This document shows, in pieces, positions 54,401-64,000 of a stretch of 64,000 nt of DNA. The stretch comes from Ovis canadensis (lineage: Eukaryota > Chordata > Mammalia > Artiodactyla > Bovidae): positions 17,904,501 to 17,968,500 of the forward strand of contig NC_091247.1 in assembly GCF_042477335.2 (NCBI RefSeq). The letters run 5' to 3'. Below the pieces are notes generated by a model. The model made no database searches. It worked only from the letters and a program-made list of their open reading frames with translations, and was not told where the DNA came from. A program made the position numbers and the translations under genes. The number at the start of each line of letters is the position of its first letter. The stretch's first letter is position 1.

Positions 54401-56441
54401 GTCATATCTGAGCTTCATCCAAACTCCTCAGGGTGGATCCAGGGAGGAGGGGAGAGGAGGAGCCCCAGCACCCACAGACCCACCTAGGACCCCTCCTATT
54501 ACACAGCCTGGATCTCCAGGTGCACAGGTGAAGACCAAAAGCTGGAGCAGGAAGAAATGGAGGAAAGACCAGGAGCTCAGGTCTGCCATGCAGGAGGGGG
54601 AAAAGAGGTTGGAGGAAAACTCATCAAACACACTCCCGGACCCCAAGGTTCTTGCATGACTGTACTTTCTAGCAGGAGATGCCTAACATTACTGGCAGCC
54701 TAATTAGATGTGAGGACACGCCGAGACACCCTGATTTTTCCACTTCCTATGACGTGACGTTTAATTTTTCCATTCCCTTTTTAGAACTCTGAATGATGCT
54801 CTGAATGAAACGTCCAAGAATGGGCCCTTCCCAGGTCCCATACACACTGTGTCCTGGGGACCTGAGTGACTCACAGCCCATTCATTCAGGAGCAAGCCAT
54901 TCACTCGCTATCCTCGCTGGGTTGCAAAGATTCCCAGCCGGACCTAGGATCCAAACTTGCAAGATGACCCAAACTTGCAAAATTCGATCAGCACCAAAAT
55001 GGCAACGATGTAAACTGTTGATGCCGAGGGAGAAAACAAGCTGAGAAGTACAGAGTAGGTGTCTTACTTAGGAGGGTGGTCGTGTATCTGGCTCCTTTTC
55101 CAACTTCTATAACGTTTTTGAGGTGGTCCCAAAAAAAAACCTGTTCTAAAAGTGCATTTTCTGTTGTTTAGCTGTGAAGTCCCATCTGACTCTTTTTTTC
55201 CAGGCCAGCTCACAAATGCCCATATGCTCTGATGACTGTGACTTCACACTCCTGTGGACCCTGGAGGGGTTTTTCACTCCTGCTTCTAGAAGGGGAAAGT
55301 CATTCTCCAGTCCAGAGCCTCTCAGCCCCCTTCTTCTGCAGATAGGAGAGGCAGACAGAGCTTGAGGGAGGCCCTGGGAGTGGTTTCCTGGAGCCCTGGC
55401 TGAAAAGGGGAGTGTCCCTAACCAAGCTGGAAGGCAGAGTGACCCAGACATCCCATGCACCAGCAAGAACTGATTTTGGCCAAGAGTGTGCTCTGAGACC
55501 AGAGCATCCAGCTGTGGGGAGGCGATGGCAGGGGGCAGTAATCTGGCCCCCTTGGCTGCCCTTCTAGCAAAACCCCCAGCATGTTCATCTGTGCCTGTGG
55601 CCCCAAGGATCATGGAGCCCCCCCACCCTGAAGCTGGGCCCCTTCTCCTGCTGTGGGGCTGGGGTGGACAGCCCCTTTCCTGACCTGGGCTTCCAGCACA
55701 GTTGACCCCTCACTGCCCAGGCAAAACTCCAGGCCCACACGGCAACCAGGGCCCTTAGTACACCTTGGGCCTAGCTGTCCACGGAGGGGACTCAGAGACT
55801 CTGGTCCTCACCCCGCCCACCCGTGGAATTCAGTCATCCTGCAGAAAACAGCTGGCCCACCAGGTACGCGTAGCAGGAGGAGACTTCATCTTTCTCATCC
55901 GCATTGTCACCATTAGTGCCAGGACCCCTGCAGCCAGTGGTCCAGGTGGGCAGCACCCCTAGGGCTCCAGAGCTGGAGGAGAGAGAGGTGACCTCGGCCC
56001 CACCTCGGGGCCCGGCTTCCCTTTAACAACTGCAGGTTCACATTAACCACAGGCTTCTCCTTCATCCGTGACTCTCACAAGCCTGTTTCAGTATGTTTTT
56101 CAGATACCATTTAGTGAGATTTTAAACTCATGAAAGCAAATCACCTCTCACCTGTTCACTCCACCCGGGTGCCCGGTGGTGTGCCGACTGACAACTGTAA
56201 ATCATCGTTTCACCCGCTGACTTTTATCCTGCCAGATCTCTGTGTCTTTCATCACTTGCCCTGGAGGTCAGCAACACCACTGTCTGTAGGTCCCTCAATA
56301 CTCAGCATTTTCTGAAACGAGCCATCTCTCTTTCTGAGTCAGCTAATAACAAAGTTCTAGAATATGGGATGGGTAGCTAGGGTCTCTGCTCTGTATCTAT
56401 GGGTTGGAAACTCAATCTCACCCTCCCTTTCTAACATAGCT
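54401..56441. other. 2-kb unique, GC-moderate stretch
   Basis: No repeats recognised except a small 18-bp direct repeat (CCAAACTTGCAA at about 54951 and 54969). A 155-codon minus frame (55146-55613) overlaps several others and has no recognised domain. Confidence 0.4.
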
Positions 56442-56802
56442 TCAGTTCAGTTCAGTTCAGTTCAGTTGCTCAGTCGTGTCCAACTCTTTGTGACCCATGG
56501 ACTGCAGCACGCCAGGCCTCCCTGTCCATCATCAACTCCCGGAGTTTACTCAAACTCATGTCCATCGAGTTGGTGATGCCATCCAATCATCTCATCCTCT
56601 GTCAGCCCCTTTTCCTCCTGCCTTCAGTCTTTCCCAGCATCAGGGTCTTTTCAAATGAGTCAGTTCTTCGCATCAGGTGGCCAAAGTACTGGAGTTTTAG
56701 CTTCAGCATCAGTCCTTCCAATGAATATTCAGGACTGATTTCCTTTAGGATGGACTGGTTGGATCTCCTTGCAGTCCAAGGGACTCTCAAGCGTCTTCTC
56801 TT
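56442..56802 (-). mobile_element. BovB LINE 3' end
   Basis: Antisense copy starting with five TTCAG units and GTTGCTCAGTCGTGTCC, ending at GACTCTCAAGCGTCTTC. Moderately diverged. Confidence 0.92.
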
Positions 56803-58104
56803 TTGGTTCAGAAGTCATCTACTTGGAGAAGACGGGGGGACATTAAATGATGGATGGCAGGTGACTTGGCACTGGGCACCTGATGCTCTTCCCACCCTGG
56901 GTTGGTCACTTTGGAAGCATCTTCAGCTCATTTACTTACCTTAACCCCAAAACCTGGCACTGATGATGGGAATTGAGAGTGAAAAGGAAAATCTCGGGGA
57001 GTGATGAAGAGGGAAAGTGACTACAGCGCTAACAGTTAAGCAAGAAATGATCTTGGGACTGTTTTCAGTGAAACAACTCAGAGGGTTCAGGGTGTTCTTT
57101 TGGCTGGAGAGTGTGTTCATACCCCCAGCAAGCCCAGGTTTTCCATACACTAAAGTCACAGTTTGGACAACAGTGCCTGAAGGCCAGCCTTAGAGAAGAA
57201 AAAGGAGATCCTGTCCCACAGTGAATTCCTACAATGGAAACCTCTCAGATGGCTTTCTTCCCAATCACCCATTGTCCTGAGGCCACATCTCTTGTCCCTG
57301 TGTTTTGTTTTTTCATTTCCTCTTATTTCACCCTCTTTCTTTCTTTCTTTCTTTTTTTTTTTTTTTGTATTTCCATCTTCTGCTTTCAATCCCAACCCTC
57401 CGCTCTGTGATGGAAAGTGGCAGCCACAGAGATTAGCAAGTCCCTTGAGCACTTGGGGCTCCCCAAAATATCATCACTGATTTGGAGTGGACTTGAGCCC
57501 CAAACCTATGTTTGAGCCAAAGTCCTTGCCATGAATGGCCCCAGTTTCTAAAGCTGCCCTGCCTGTAAGACTGGCTCTCCACCCGCTTCCAAACTCGTGA
57601 ACCACAGCTTGCTGTCTCAGAGGGGCTCTGGGCACCCTGGAGAACCTCCCAGGTGCTTCCCAGGCTCATCCCTGTCACACGACGGCCCTGACAAGCCAGC
57701 CAGCTCCCTCTCCCTGTCCCCAGGCCGCGCTCACATCCAGTGGGGTCAAGGCTCCTAGCTGCTCCTCAGGTGACATGCTAGGACTTCCCGTGGCCACTTC
57801 CGTGTGGTCACAACTCTCTACCATCCTCTCCACCTGCATCTGTATGCTCAGGCTCTTCCTTCCAATGCGCACCATCTCCCGCCTGGTGTGACACCACGGT
57901 CTGACACCGACCAGATGAACAAATGTGCCCGCCAATCACCCCTGCACTACCCACTCCTTAGGCAGCACCTAAAGTGTGCTGGAGAAATCACTAGCGCGAG
58001 TTCACTATTGTGAACACCAAGGTCTGTCCTGGTCCCACTGGGTCACCACGAGGTAAGTGGGAATGAAGTGGCCTTTGTCTCCAGTTCACCACTGAGGACG
58101 TCAT
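56803..58104. other. 1.3-kb unique stretch with a polypyrimidine tract
   Basis: (TTTC)n followed by a T-run at about 57335-57366 is the only clear feature. No gene recognised. Confidence 0.4.
57335..57366. repeat. (TTTC)n/poly-T tract
   Basis: Four to five TTTC units running into about 15 T. Not attached to a recognised antisense retroelement. Confidence 0.8.
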
Positions 58105-58215
58105 ACCTCCAAGGCATTGGAGCAACTTGACAAGGATCACACAGCTAGTAGTCAACAGTCCCTGTGCTCAAACCCAGGATCTCAGCTTTCCAATCCTATA
58201 GTTCTTTGACATTAC
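58105..58215 (-). mobile_element. MIR SINE fragment
   Basis: AACTTGACAAGGATCACACAG, CTAGTAGTCAACAGTCCC, CAAACCCAGGATCTCAGC and TTCTTTGACATTACCCTGCC follow antisense MIR to its 5' end. Confidence 0.75.
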
Positions 58216-58584
58216 CCTGCCCCCACTGGCTGCTGGGAAGTGAGGAGATTGAGAACTAGTATGGTCTTGACCTTCAAAACTGTAAGCTCACCTCAGGGCC
58301 AAAAGCAAGACAGGTGGGATAAATAGCAAGAACACAGACTGTGATCAGGGTCCAAGGAGTGGGTCCCTCACAGTGTCCAAGGATGGGAGGGGTCAAAGGC
58401 TGGAAAGAGCAAAATCAGACCTGGGTCTCAAAGAACACCCCCAACTCATTCTTCTCTTCCATCATATTCATCACACTTATAACTGATAATGCTTATTGTT
58501 GGTTATATGCAAATTTTGATTATGAGCTAGCATTGTAATTTATAATCACAAACTATAATCCCCATGTGTCCTGTGTACTGCACG

Positions 58585-58672
58585 CCACTCCCCAGTACAC
58601 TTTAAGCTCCATTACCATGTCCGGCACTTAGTAAGTGTTCAGTAAACATTTGCCAAATTAATGGATGGTTGC
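58585..58672 (+). mobile_element. L2-type LINE 3' end
   Basis: TTTAAGCTCCATTACC, ATGTCCGGCACTTAGTAAG and TGTTCAGTAAACATTTGCC match the sense L2 terminus. Confidence 0.65.
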
Positions 58673-59383
58673 ATCAAAGTCACATTCTTTCCTTCTCCAC
58701 ACTTGAATGGATGGCAATCATTGTCACTGTAGAGTGACGCCCCTATGGGGAGGGGTTAGCTAACAGGCTGCCCGGCGTTGGGTTCAGGGAGACAGAGAGA
58801 ACTCAGTACTGCAAGGCCCTCAATGGGCAATTTCCATCTGCAGAAGTGATTTAAAGAGAAGAGATTAAGACCTAGGAAGAAAAGCTAAAGGAACTCTGAT
58901 CATTGTAGCATTAAAAGGAAGAAAATCAACTGAGTAATTTAATAAGGAGCTTTAAGAATAACTCATTAGGCTTATTGCTCCTTCACTAAAGGAGGAAGAT
59001 AAATTGCTTTTAAATGTCATTAAGGTAGACACAAACAAGAATTCGCTCTAATAAGGAAGAAAAAAAAAGAGGAACCCATTTCCTGAGAAGGTGTTTTTTC
59101 ACAGCTTGCAGGCATCTCGTGGTCCGAGACAAGGGCCAGGCATCATAAGAGCCCTTCAAATGTGGTCTCGCCTGGATGCCATCAGGGAGTTTAGGACTTA
59201 CCAATAAGATCCTGAAATGAAAATCTAATAAAAATGTTCTTGTTCCAAATTAGAAAGTATTTTGTTTAAAAGTTATCCTTAAAGAAATTCCAATTCAAAT
59301 GGTGCCATAACCACTACCCACTCCTCGGAAACTTGGGAGACAAACCACCTCAGTGTAGACACACCTGGGGAACTAGTGAGACA
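58673..59383. other. 0.7-kb unique AT-rich stretch
   Basis: No element recognised. 58850-59060 has several TAAT cores (for example AATTTAATAAGG) and may be regulatory DNA. Confidence 0.35.
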
Positions 59384-59392
59384 TCACACACA

Positions 59393-59426
<34 letters not shown>
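59384..59426. repeat. (CA)n microsatellite
   Basis: About 43 bp of CA with one interruption (ATC) near the start and at least 16 uninterrupted units from 59394. Long enough to be polymorphic (inference). Confidence 0.92.
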
Positions 59427-59428
<2 letters not shown>

Positions 59429-59687
59429 CCTGGTATGAAATTAAAGCTTGTGCCGTCATTCTTCTACAGACAAAGGAACTGCTTTAAAATGGCATCTAAT
59501 GGTCACAGCCTGTGACACAGATGAAAGAGCCCCCAGCTTCAGGATTTGCCTTCCCTGGGACCCAGGGAGGACACAGGTGCCTCAGACCCAGCTCCCAGGT
59601 AACAAGACAACATGGAAAGACTGAGTCAGCCTTTCATTCATCCTGGATTTCCATGCTTATTCAGTATACTGGACAAAACCACCAATG

Positions 59688-59783
59688 TTGCTATTCAGTA
59701 ACCAAGTTGTGTGCAACTCTTTGCAACCCCTGGACTGCAGCAAGCCAGGCTTCCCTGTCCGTCACCACCTCCCAGAGTCTGGG
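59688..59783 (-). mobile_element. BovB LINE 3' terminal fragment
   Basis: GCTATTCAGTAACCAAGTTG to ACCACCTCCCAGAGTC: only the last about 95 bp, diverged. Confidence 0.75.
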
Positions 59784-59970
59784 AGAAGCTGAACTCCAGC
59801 GTAGACATTGTTAAAGTTGCACAGAAAACTGCAGAGCCAGTCAACTTCTCAGGCGGACCCAGCACGAATCAGATACCTTTCAAAAGCATCATTTCCCTCT
59901 CTAGCTTTCCTCAGAACCATCAATTCCCTGATAGTACTTCCTGAGCTTCAAGATAGGAACATTTTCTATG

Positions 59971-60197
59971 AGTTTCCCTGGTGGTTCAGATGGTAAAGAA
60001 TCTGCCTGCAATTCTGGAGATTGATCAAACCCAGGGGATTTGATCCCCGGGTGGGGAAGATCCCAAGGAGAAGGAAATGGCTACCCACTCCAGTATTCTT
60101 GCTTGGAGAATTCCATGGAGGAGGAGCCTGGTGGGCTACAGTCCATGGGGTCACAAATGGTCAGACATAACTGAGCTACTAACTCTTTCACTTTCAG
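59971..60197 (+). mobile_element. Bov-tA SINE with head duplication
   Basis: Sense copy, GTTTCCCTGGTGGTTCAGATG to CATAACTGAGCTACTAAC. The box B region has an extra GATTGATCAAACCCAGGG segment that is a local inverted partial copy of the neighbouring GATTTGATCCCCGGG. A BovB begins about 15 bp further on. Confidence 0.88.
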
Positions 60198-60211
60198 ATT
60201 TTGCCACCTCC

Positions 60212-61030
60212 TGGAAAATTCTGAAAGAGATGGGAATACCAGACCACCTGACCTGCCTCTTGAGAAACCTATATGCAGGTCAGGAAGCAATAGTTAGAAC
60301 TGGACATGAAACAACAGACTGGTTCCAAATAGGAAAAGGAGTACGTCAAGGCTATATATTGTCACCCTGCTTATTTAACTTATATGCAGAGTACATCAGG
60401 AGAAATGCTGGGCTAGAAGAAGCACAAGCTGGAATCAAGATTGCCGGGAGAAATATCAATAACCTCAGATATGCAGATGACACCACCCTTATGGCAGAAA
60501 GTGAAGAGAAACTAAAAAGCCTCTTGATGAAAGTGAAAGAGGAGAGCGAAAAAGTTGGCTTAAAGCTCAACATTCAGAAAACAAAGATCATGGCATCTGG
60601 TCCCATCACTTCATGGGAAATAGATGGGGAAACAGTGGAAACAGTGTCAGACTTTATTTTGGGGGCTCCAAAATCACTGCAGATGGTGACTGCAGCCATG
60701 ACATTAAAAGACACTTGCTCCTTGGAAGAAAAGTTATGACCAACCTAAAGAGCATATTGAAAAGCAGAGACATTGCTTTGCCAACAAAGGTCCGTCTAGT
60801 CAAAGCTATGGTTTTTCCTGTGGTCATGTATGGATGTGAGAGTTGGACTGTGAAGAAAGCTGAGTGTTAAAGAATTGATGCTTTAGAACTGTGGTGTTGG
60901 AGAAGACTCTTGAGAGTCCCTTGGACTGCAAGGAGATCCAATCAGTCCATTCTGAAGGAGATCAGCCCTGAGTGTTCTTTGGAAGGACTGATGCTAAAGC
61001 TGAAACTCCAATACTGTGGCCACCTCATGT
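60212..61030 (+). pseudogene. BovB reverse transcriptase, C-terminal half, broken
   Basis: The open frame entering from the Bov-tA encodes, in order, KILKEMGIPDHLTC, KGVRQGYILSPCLFN, the catalytic box YADD (60470-60481), EESEKVGLKLNIQKTKI and ITSWEIDGETVETV. RQGYILSP aligns with a fingers/palm motif and YADD is the metal-binding catalytic pair. A frameshift at about 60650-60665 moves the frame, and a stop at 60868-60870 (after KKAEC) cuts it again. The N-terminal endonuclease and first RT motifs are absent, so the protein cannot be functional. Confidence 0.9.
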
Positions 61031-61259
61031 GAAGAGCTGACTCACTGGAAAAGACTCTGATGCTGGGAGGGACTGGGGGCAGGAGGCAAAGGGTACGACA
61101 GAGGATGAGTTGGCTGGATGGCATCACCAACTCAATGGACTTGAGTTTGATTGATCTCCAGGAGATGGTAATAGACAGGGAGGCCTGGCGTGTTGCGATT
61201 CATGGGGTTGCAAAGAGTCGGACACGACTGAGTGACTGAACTGAAATGAGCTGAACTGA
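60212..61259 (+). mobile_element. BovB LINE 3' kilobase
   Basis: Longest uninterrupted BovB segment of the window: starts at GGAAAATTCTGAAAGAG in the reverse-transcriptase domain and runs to the terminal CTGAACTGAAATGAGCTGAA. Not twin-primed, no central deletion. Abuts an L1 3' UTR on its right. Confidence 0.95.
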
Positions 61260-61261
61260 AC

Positions 61262-61530
61262 TTCACCAAAGTGAAACGTATGATTACCAAGGCGAAAAGG
61301 GAAGGAGGGATAAACTGAGAGATTGAGATTGACACGTACATACTACTATGTATAAAGTAGATGACTGATAAGAACCTACTGTAGAACACTGGGAACTCTA
61401 CTTAATTCTCTATAATGACTATCTAAAACAAAGTGGGTATGTGTACATGTATAACTGATTCACTTTGCTGTGCAGCAGAAACTAGCACAATATTGTAAAT
61501 CAACTCTATGCCAACAAAAGTTAATTTAAA
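61262..61530 (+). mobile_element. ruminant LINE-1 3' UTR
   Basis: GGATAAACTGAGAGATTGAG, CACTGGGAACTCTACTTAATTC, ACTGATTCACTTTGCTGTGC and ATTGTAAATCAACTC follow the L1 3' UTR, with only a weak A-rich tail. Confidence 0.85.
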
Positions 61531-63865
61531 GGAAAAAAGTGAACTTCTCAATCCCTCACTTCAATCATCAAAGGAAAGTTAAATCTGGTTTGTACAGTTT
61601 TACTCAATGACATTCCTAGTAACAAGGCCAATTCAGCTGACTGGGGAAAAGGTAAAATTGAATCAAAGTTCTATAGATGTAGCACTGAAAACTGCGGAAG
61701 AAAGTTCTTTTACAATGAAAAGTTATTCTCACTCTGCTACGCAATCCTACCACCTACCTGTCTGTGATGTGTCCACAACAAAGCCTATGAAACATGAGAC
61801 CTCGTGTTTCTATCCTGACAGTGATGCCCAAGGGGTAATGGCTTACCCTCAATAAGCCATTCATTCAGTTAATGGGAATACTGGGGGAGCTTTTCCAACA
61901 GATTTTTGATGTGTGTGAACAGAATTGTCAGTTCATTTCAAATGGACTCCAAGAATTGAGCAGATCTTTCCCTGCTGGATGTCATCACGGGAGAAAGTCA
62001 CCTAAAGAGAATCCTCAACATGCAAATTCATTTTAAATTGAGCTGCGTAGTTTTACGTTTTGAAGATAATCAGATTAACCAAAAGGAACTGAGAGAGAAA
62101 ACCAATATCAGGCTGGAGTGGAAAAAAAAGCTCGAAAAATAAAACCATGAGAAAGCTGAGTCATTTTTGACCTAATTTCAAGGCCCTGTGGAAGTCCCCA
62201 GCATGAGCGTGGGGTGGACTGGGGGCATCGCACAGTTCTCTTTTTCTCAGAGCCAACCACTCGCATCCAGCCCTGTAGTGACAGGCTTCCCTGGGCCGAC
62301 CTGATGGCCCTGTGATCAGAATGGAAGACATGGCCTTTCTCTGATTTCTATGGCACGCAGTATGGGAGCTGCATTAAACTGACCAGAAATCACATCGGAT
62401 CAAGGGAGAGACACAAGCACGGCTTTTGACCTGGGATGCAGAGACCCGTGGTGAGACTTCAGCAAAAACGCTACAAAGATACATGAGTTTCATATTCAAG
62501 ATCATCTTTCTGTTCTGAAAACCCAAACATCGACGTCCTCAGCCCAGAAAGTAAAACTGACAATGAATAGGATGTGAAACTAGCCCAACAGACTGCTCGT
62601 ATTTCGCCATGATGCTAAATGAAAGTGCAGAAAAGTCCAACAGCAAAATGAATGTTTCGGATTTCTTAGACGAGATCGCTGAGGTTTCTCTAATTTTCAT
62701 ACTCCAGGGTTAACAACAATAGAGAGCCCAGTTTAAATATGTGATTCAGTGATTAAAAAAAAAAAAGCAGCATTTGGGGTTCTTTGGAGAGTTCTGAAAT
62801 TTCCATAGCAGCTGCAGACTTTGGTCCTGGTGGCATTTGGGGAAACACTTGTCAAATCCATGTTTGGAGCCAAAACTGCCTGTGTGAAAACAATTTTTTT
62901 CCCTATTGTTGAGTGAAAATTCCATGAGCAAAAAATTCTTGCACTGTGTCCAGTGGAAATACGTATTTCCACTGAAAATATGACCCTCATGAGCTTGCTT
63001 GTAATGTTTACATTGGAAATAAGCAACAGAAACATGCAGCCTCTTTTCTTTGCTTTTGCTCTTTATCAAGGGAGTGGGAGGGACCTGGCAGAACATCAGC
63101 ATGACAAATGCAGCCACTTGCCTCTCGGTCACCCAGCCCTTAGCCGGCATCCTACCTGGGCGATGCACCTGTTCCCCCCACCACGGCGTGTCGCTCTTTG
63201 AGGAATGACTTAGAGATCTGACTTGTAGCCGCGGCAAAGACACTTGGCACCGCTCTCTGCAGACTCTGGCCCAACTGGCTGAAGTAAGTCTTTGCTCATT
63301 TATCAACCAATTCAGGTCTCAGCTGCAGTTTTCAGCTTTGATCAAAGCCGAAACCCATATCGTCATAACATCATGTGTGAGCCTGGGTCTGGGAAGACCA
63401 ACAAGAAGCTCCGAGGGGACACGGAGCATGGCTGGGCCACCTGCTCCCCCCATTAGTGTTGGAGGGGAGAGAACTCAGCTGATCTGCCCAGAGAGAGCGG
63501 GGTGTATGGCCGAGACAGGCAAGGAAGATTGCAGAGGAGGCTTCGGGGGGCCTGGAATTCCACCCCGCTTTGCTGCCACTGACCTGGCACTTCAGGGAGA
63601 TTAAGAATGCAGCCCCCAAGGACTTAGAGTCTAGGGGCTTCCCAGACACACAGATACACAGCTCATTCTGCTATACATCAGGCCAATGAAAGCACAAATG
63701 AGGGAATAATCCAGAACCCTGGGAATATTAAGAGAGGAAACAAACAAAAATCATCAGAAGGAGAATCTGCAAAGAGAGCAGACAGCTGGGTGTACAATAA
63801 GCCAGAAAACAGAAAGTTAAGGAAGAGAAAAAAAAAAAAGCTTTCTCAGACCTTTCTCCTTCCAT
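61531..63865. other. 2.3-kb repeat-free stretch
   Basis: No transposon recognised apart from an A-run at about 62756-62766. Contains the perfect palindrome at 62951-62974. A 186-codon minus frame (62746-63306) has no recognised domain. Confidence 0.4.
62951..62974. repeat. 24-bp perfect palindrome
   Basis: CAGTGGAAATAC followed directly by its reverse complement GTATTTCCACTG, with no spacer. Each arm has a TGGAAA core and the centre is TACGTA. It lies in unique DNA, not in a recognised repeat. Confidence 0.97.
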
Positions 63866-64000
63866 TCAAATCCATTTATTGAGCACCTACTAGTACAAGC
63901 ATTTACTGAACACCCACTACACGCAAGGCACACAAATAAACAAGGTATAGTTTCTCCACTTTGGAACTTAAAGACAGAGACACAGATGATTTTGCAGTAA
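63866..64000 (-). mobile_element. L2-type LINE 3' end
   Basis: CATTTATTGAGCACCTACTAG, ACACCCACTACACGCAAGG, AATAAACAAGGTATAG and CTTTGGAACTTAAAGACAG follow the antisense L2 end. The element continues past the window edge. Confidence 0.7.

Noticed and set aside
55146..55613. 155-codon minus-strand open frame
   Set aside because: Overlaps several other frames in GC-moderate DNA, with no domain or signal.
62746..63306. 186-codon minus-strand open frame
   Set aside because: It ends in an A/T-run translation and spans the palindrome; no recognised domain. Kept as unique DNA.

Overview
This window is ruminant (pecoran) nuclear DNA, most likely bovid. The diagnosis rests on its interspersed repeats. 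BovB (RTE-clade) LINE 3' ends carry (CTGAA)n/(TTCAG)n termini, for example at 18669, 21612, 42987, 49190 and 56442. There are many tRNA-Glu-derived Bov-tA SINEs, Bov-A/Bov-A2 SINEs and two CHR (cetacean-hippo-ruminant) SINEs. Ruminant LINE-1 3' UTRs are also present. Cattle, sheep and goat cannot be told apart by eye. No protein-coding gene, exon set, functional tRNA/rRNA, CRISPR array or CpG island could be recognised. The window reads as intergenic or deep intronic sequence. The long open frames either run through SINEs/LINEs or lie in unique DNA with no recognisable domain.

Layout. 0-5.3 kb: a BovB end, an MLT1-like LTR, three LINE-1 3' ends, a MIR and four Bov-tA SINEs. 5.3-16 kb: mostly unique DNA with scattered Bov-tA, one BovB and one 109-bp LINE-1 stub. 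16-27.4 kb: a dense mosaic of BovB, L1, Bov-tA, CHR and old LTR/L2/MIR pieces. 27.4-29.7 kb: a repeat-poor AT-rich block. 29.7-32 kb: an ancient LINE-1 body peppered with ruminant SINEs. 33-35.6 kb: a SINE cluster. 37.8-43.4 kb: the largest LINE accumulation, including a BovB with an inverted 5' half. 44-49.3 kb: SINE pair, L1/BovB nest and a Tigger DNA transposon split by BovB. 49.3-59 kb: mostly unique DNA with an MLT2-type LTR. 59.4-61.5 kb: a CA repeat, Bov-tA, the longest reverse-transcriptase remnant and an L1 tail. 61.5-64 kb: unique DNA holding a 24-bp perfect palindrome, then an L2 end.

How the parts relate. Many young insertions keep both target-site duplications (TSDs), so insertion order can be read directly. 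MIR, L2 and Tigger are hosts; BovB and L1 came later; Bov-tA and Bov-A2 overlap with and outlast them. In at least one case (18.5-19.0 kb) BovB landed inside a Bov-tA, and in another (37.8-38.9 kb) two Bov-tA landed inside a BovB, so the two families were active together. I see no coordinated gene system here. The best leads are the twin-primed BovB (40774-42557), the palindrome (62951-62974), two places where a pair of SINEs used one target site, and several repeat-free blocks that may be conserved non-coding elements.

Conventions. Family names are from memory of repeat consensus sequences, not from a search. Bov-tA strand is given with its tRNA-like head as the 5' end.
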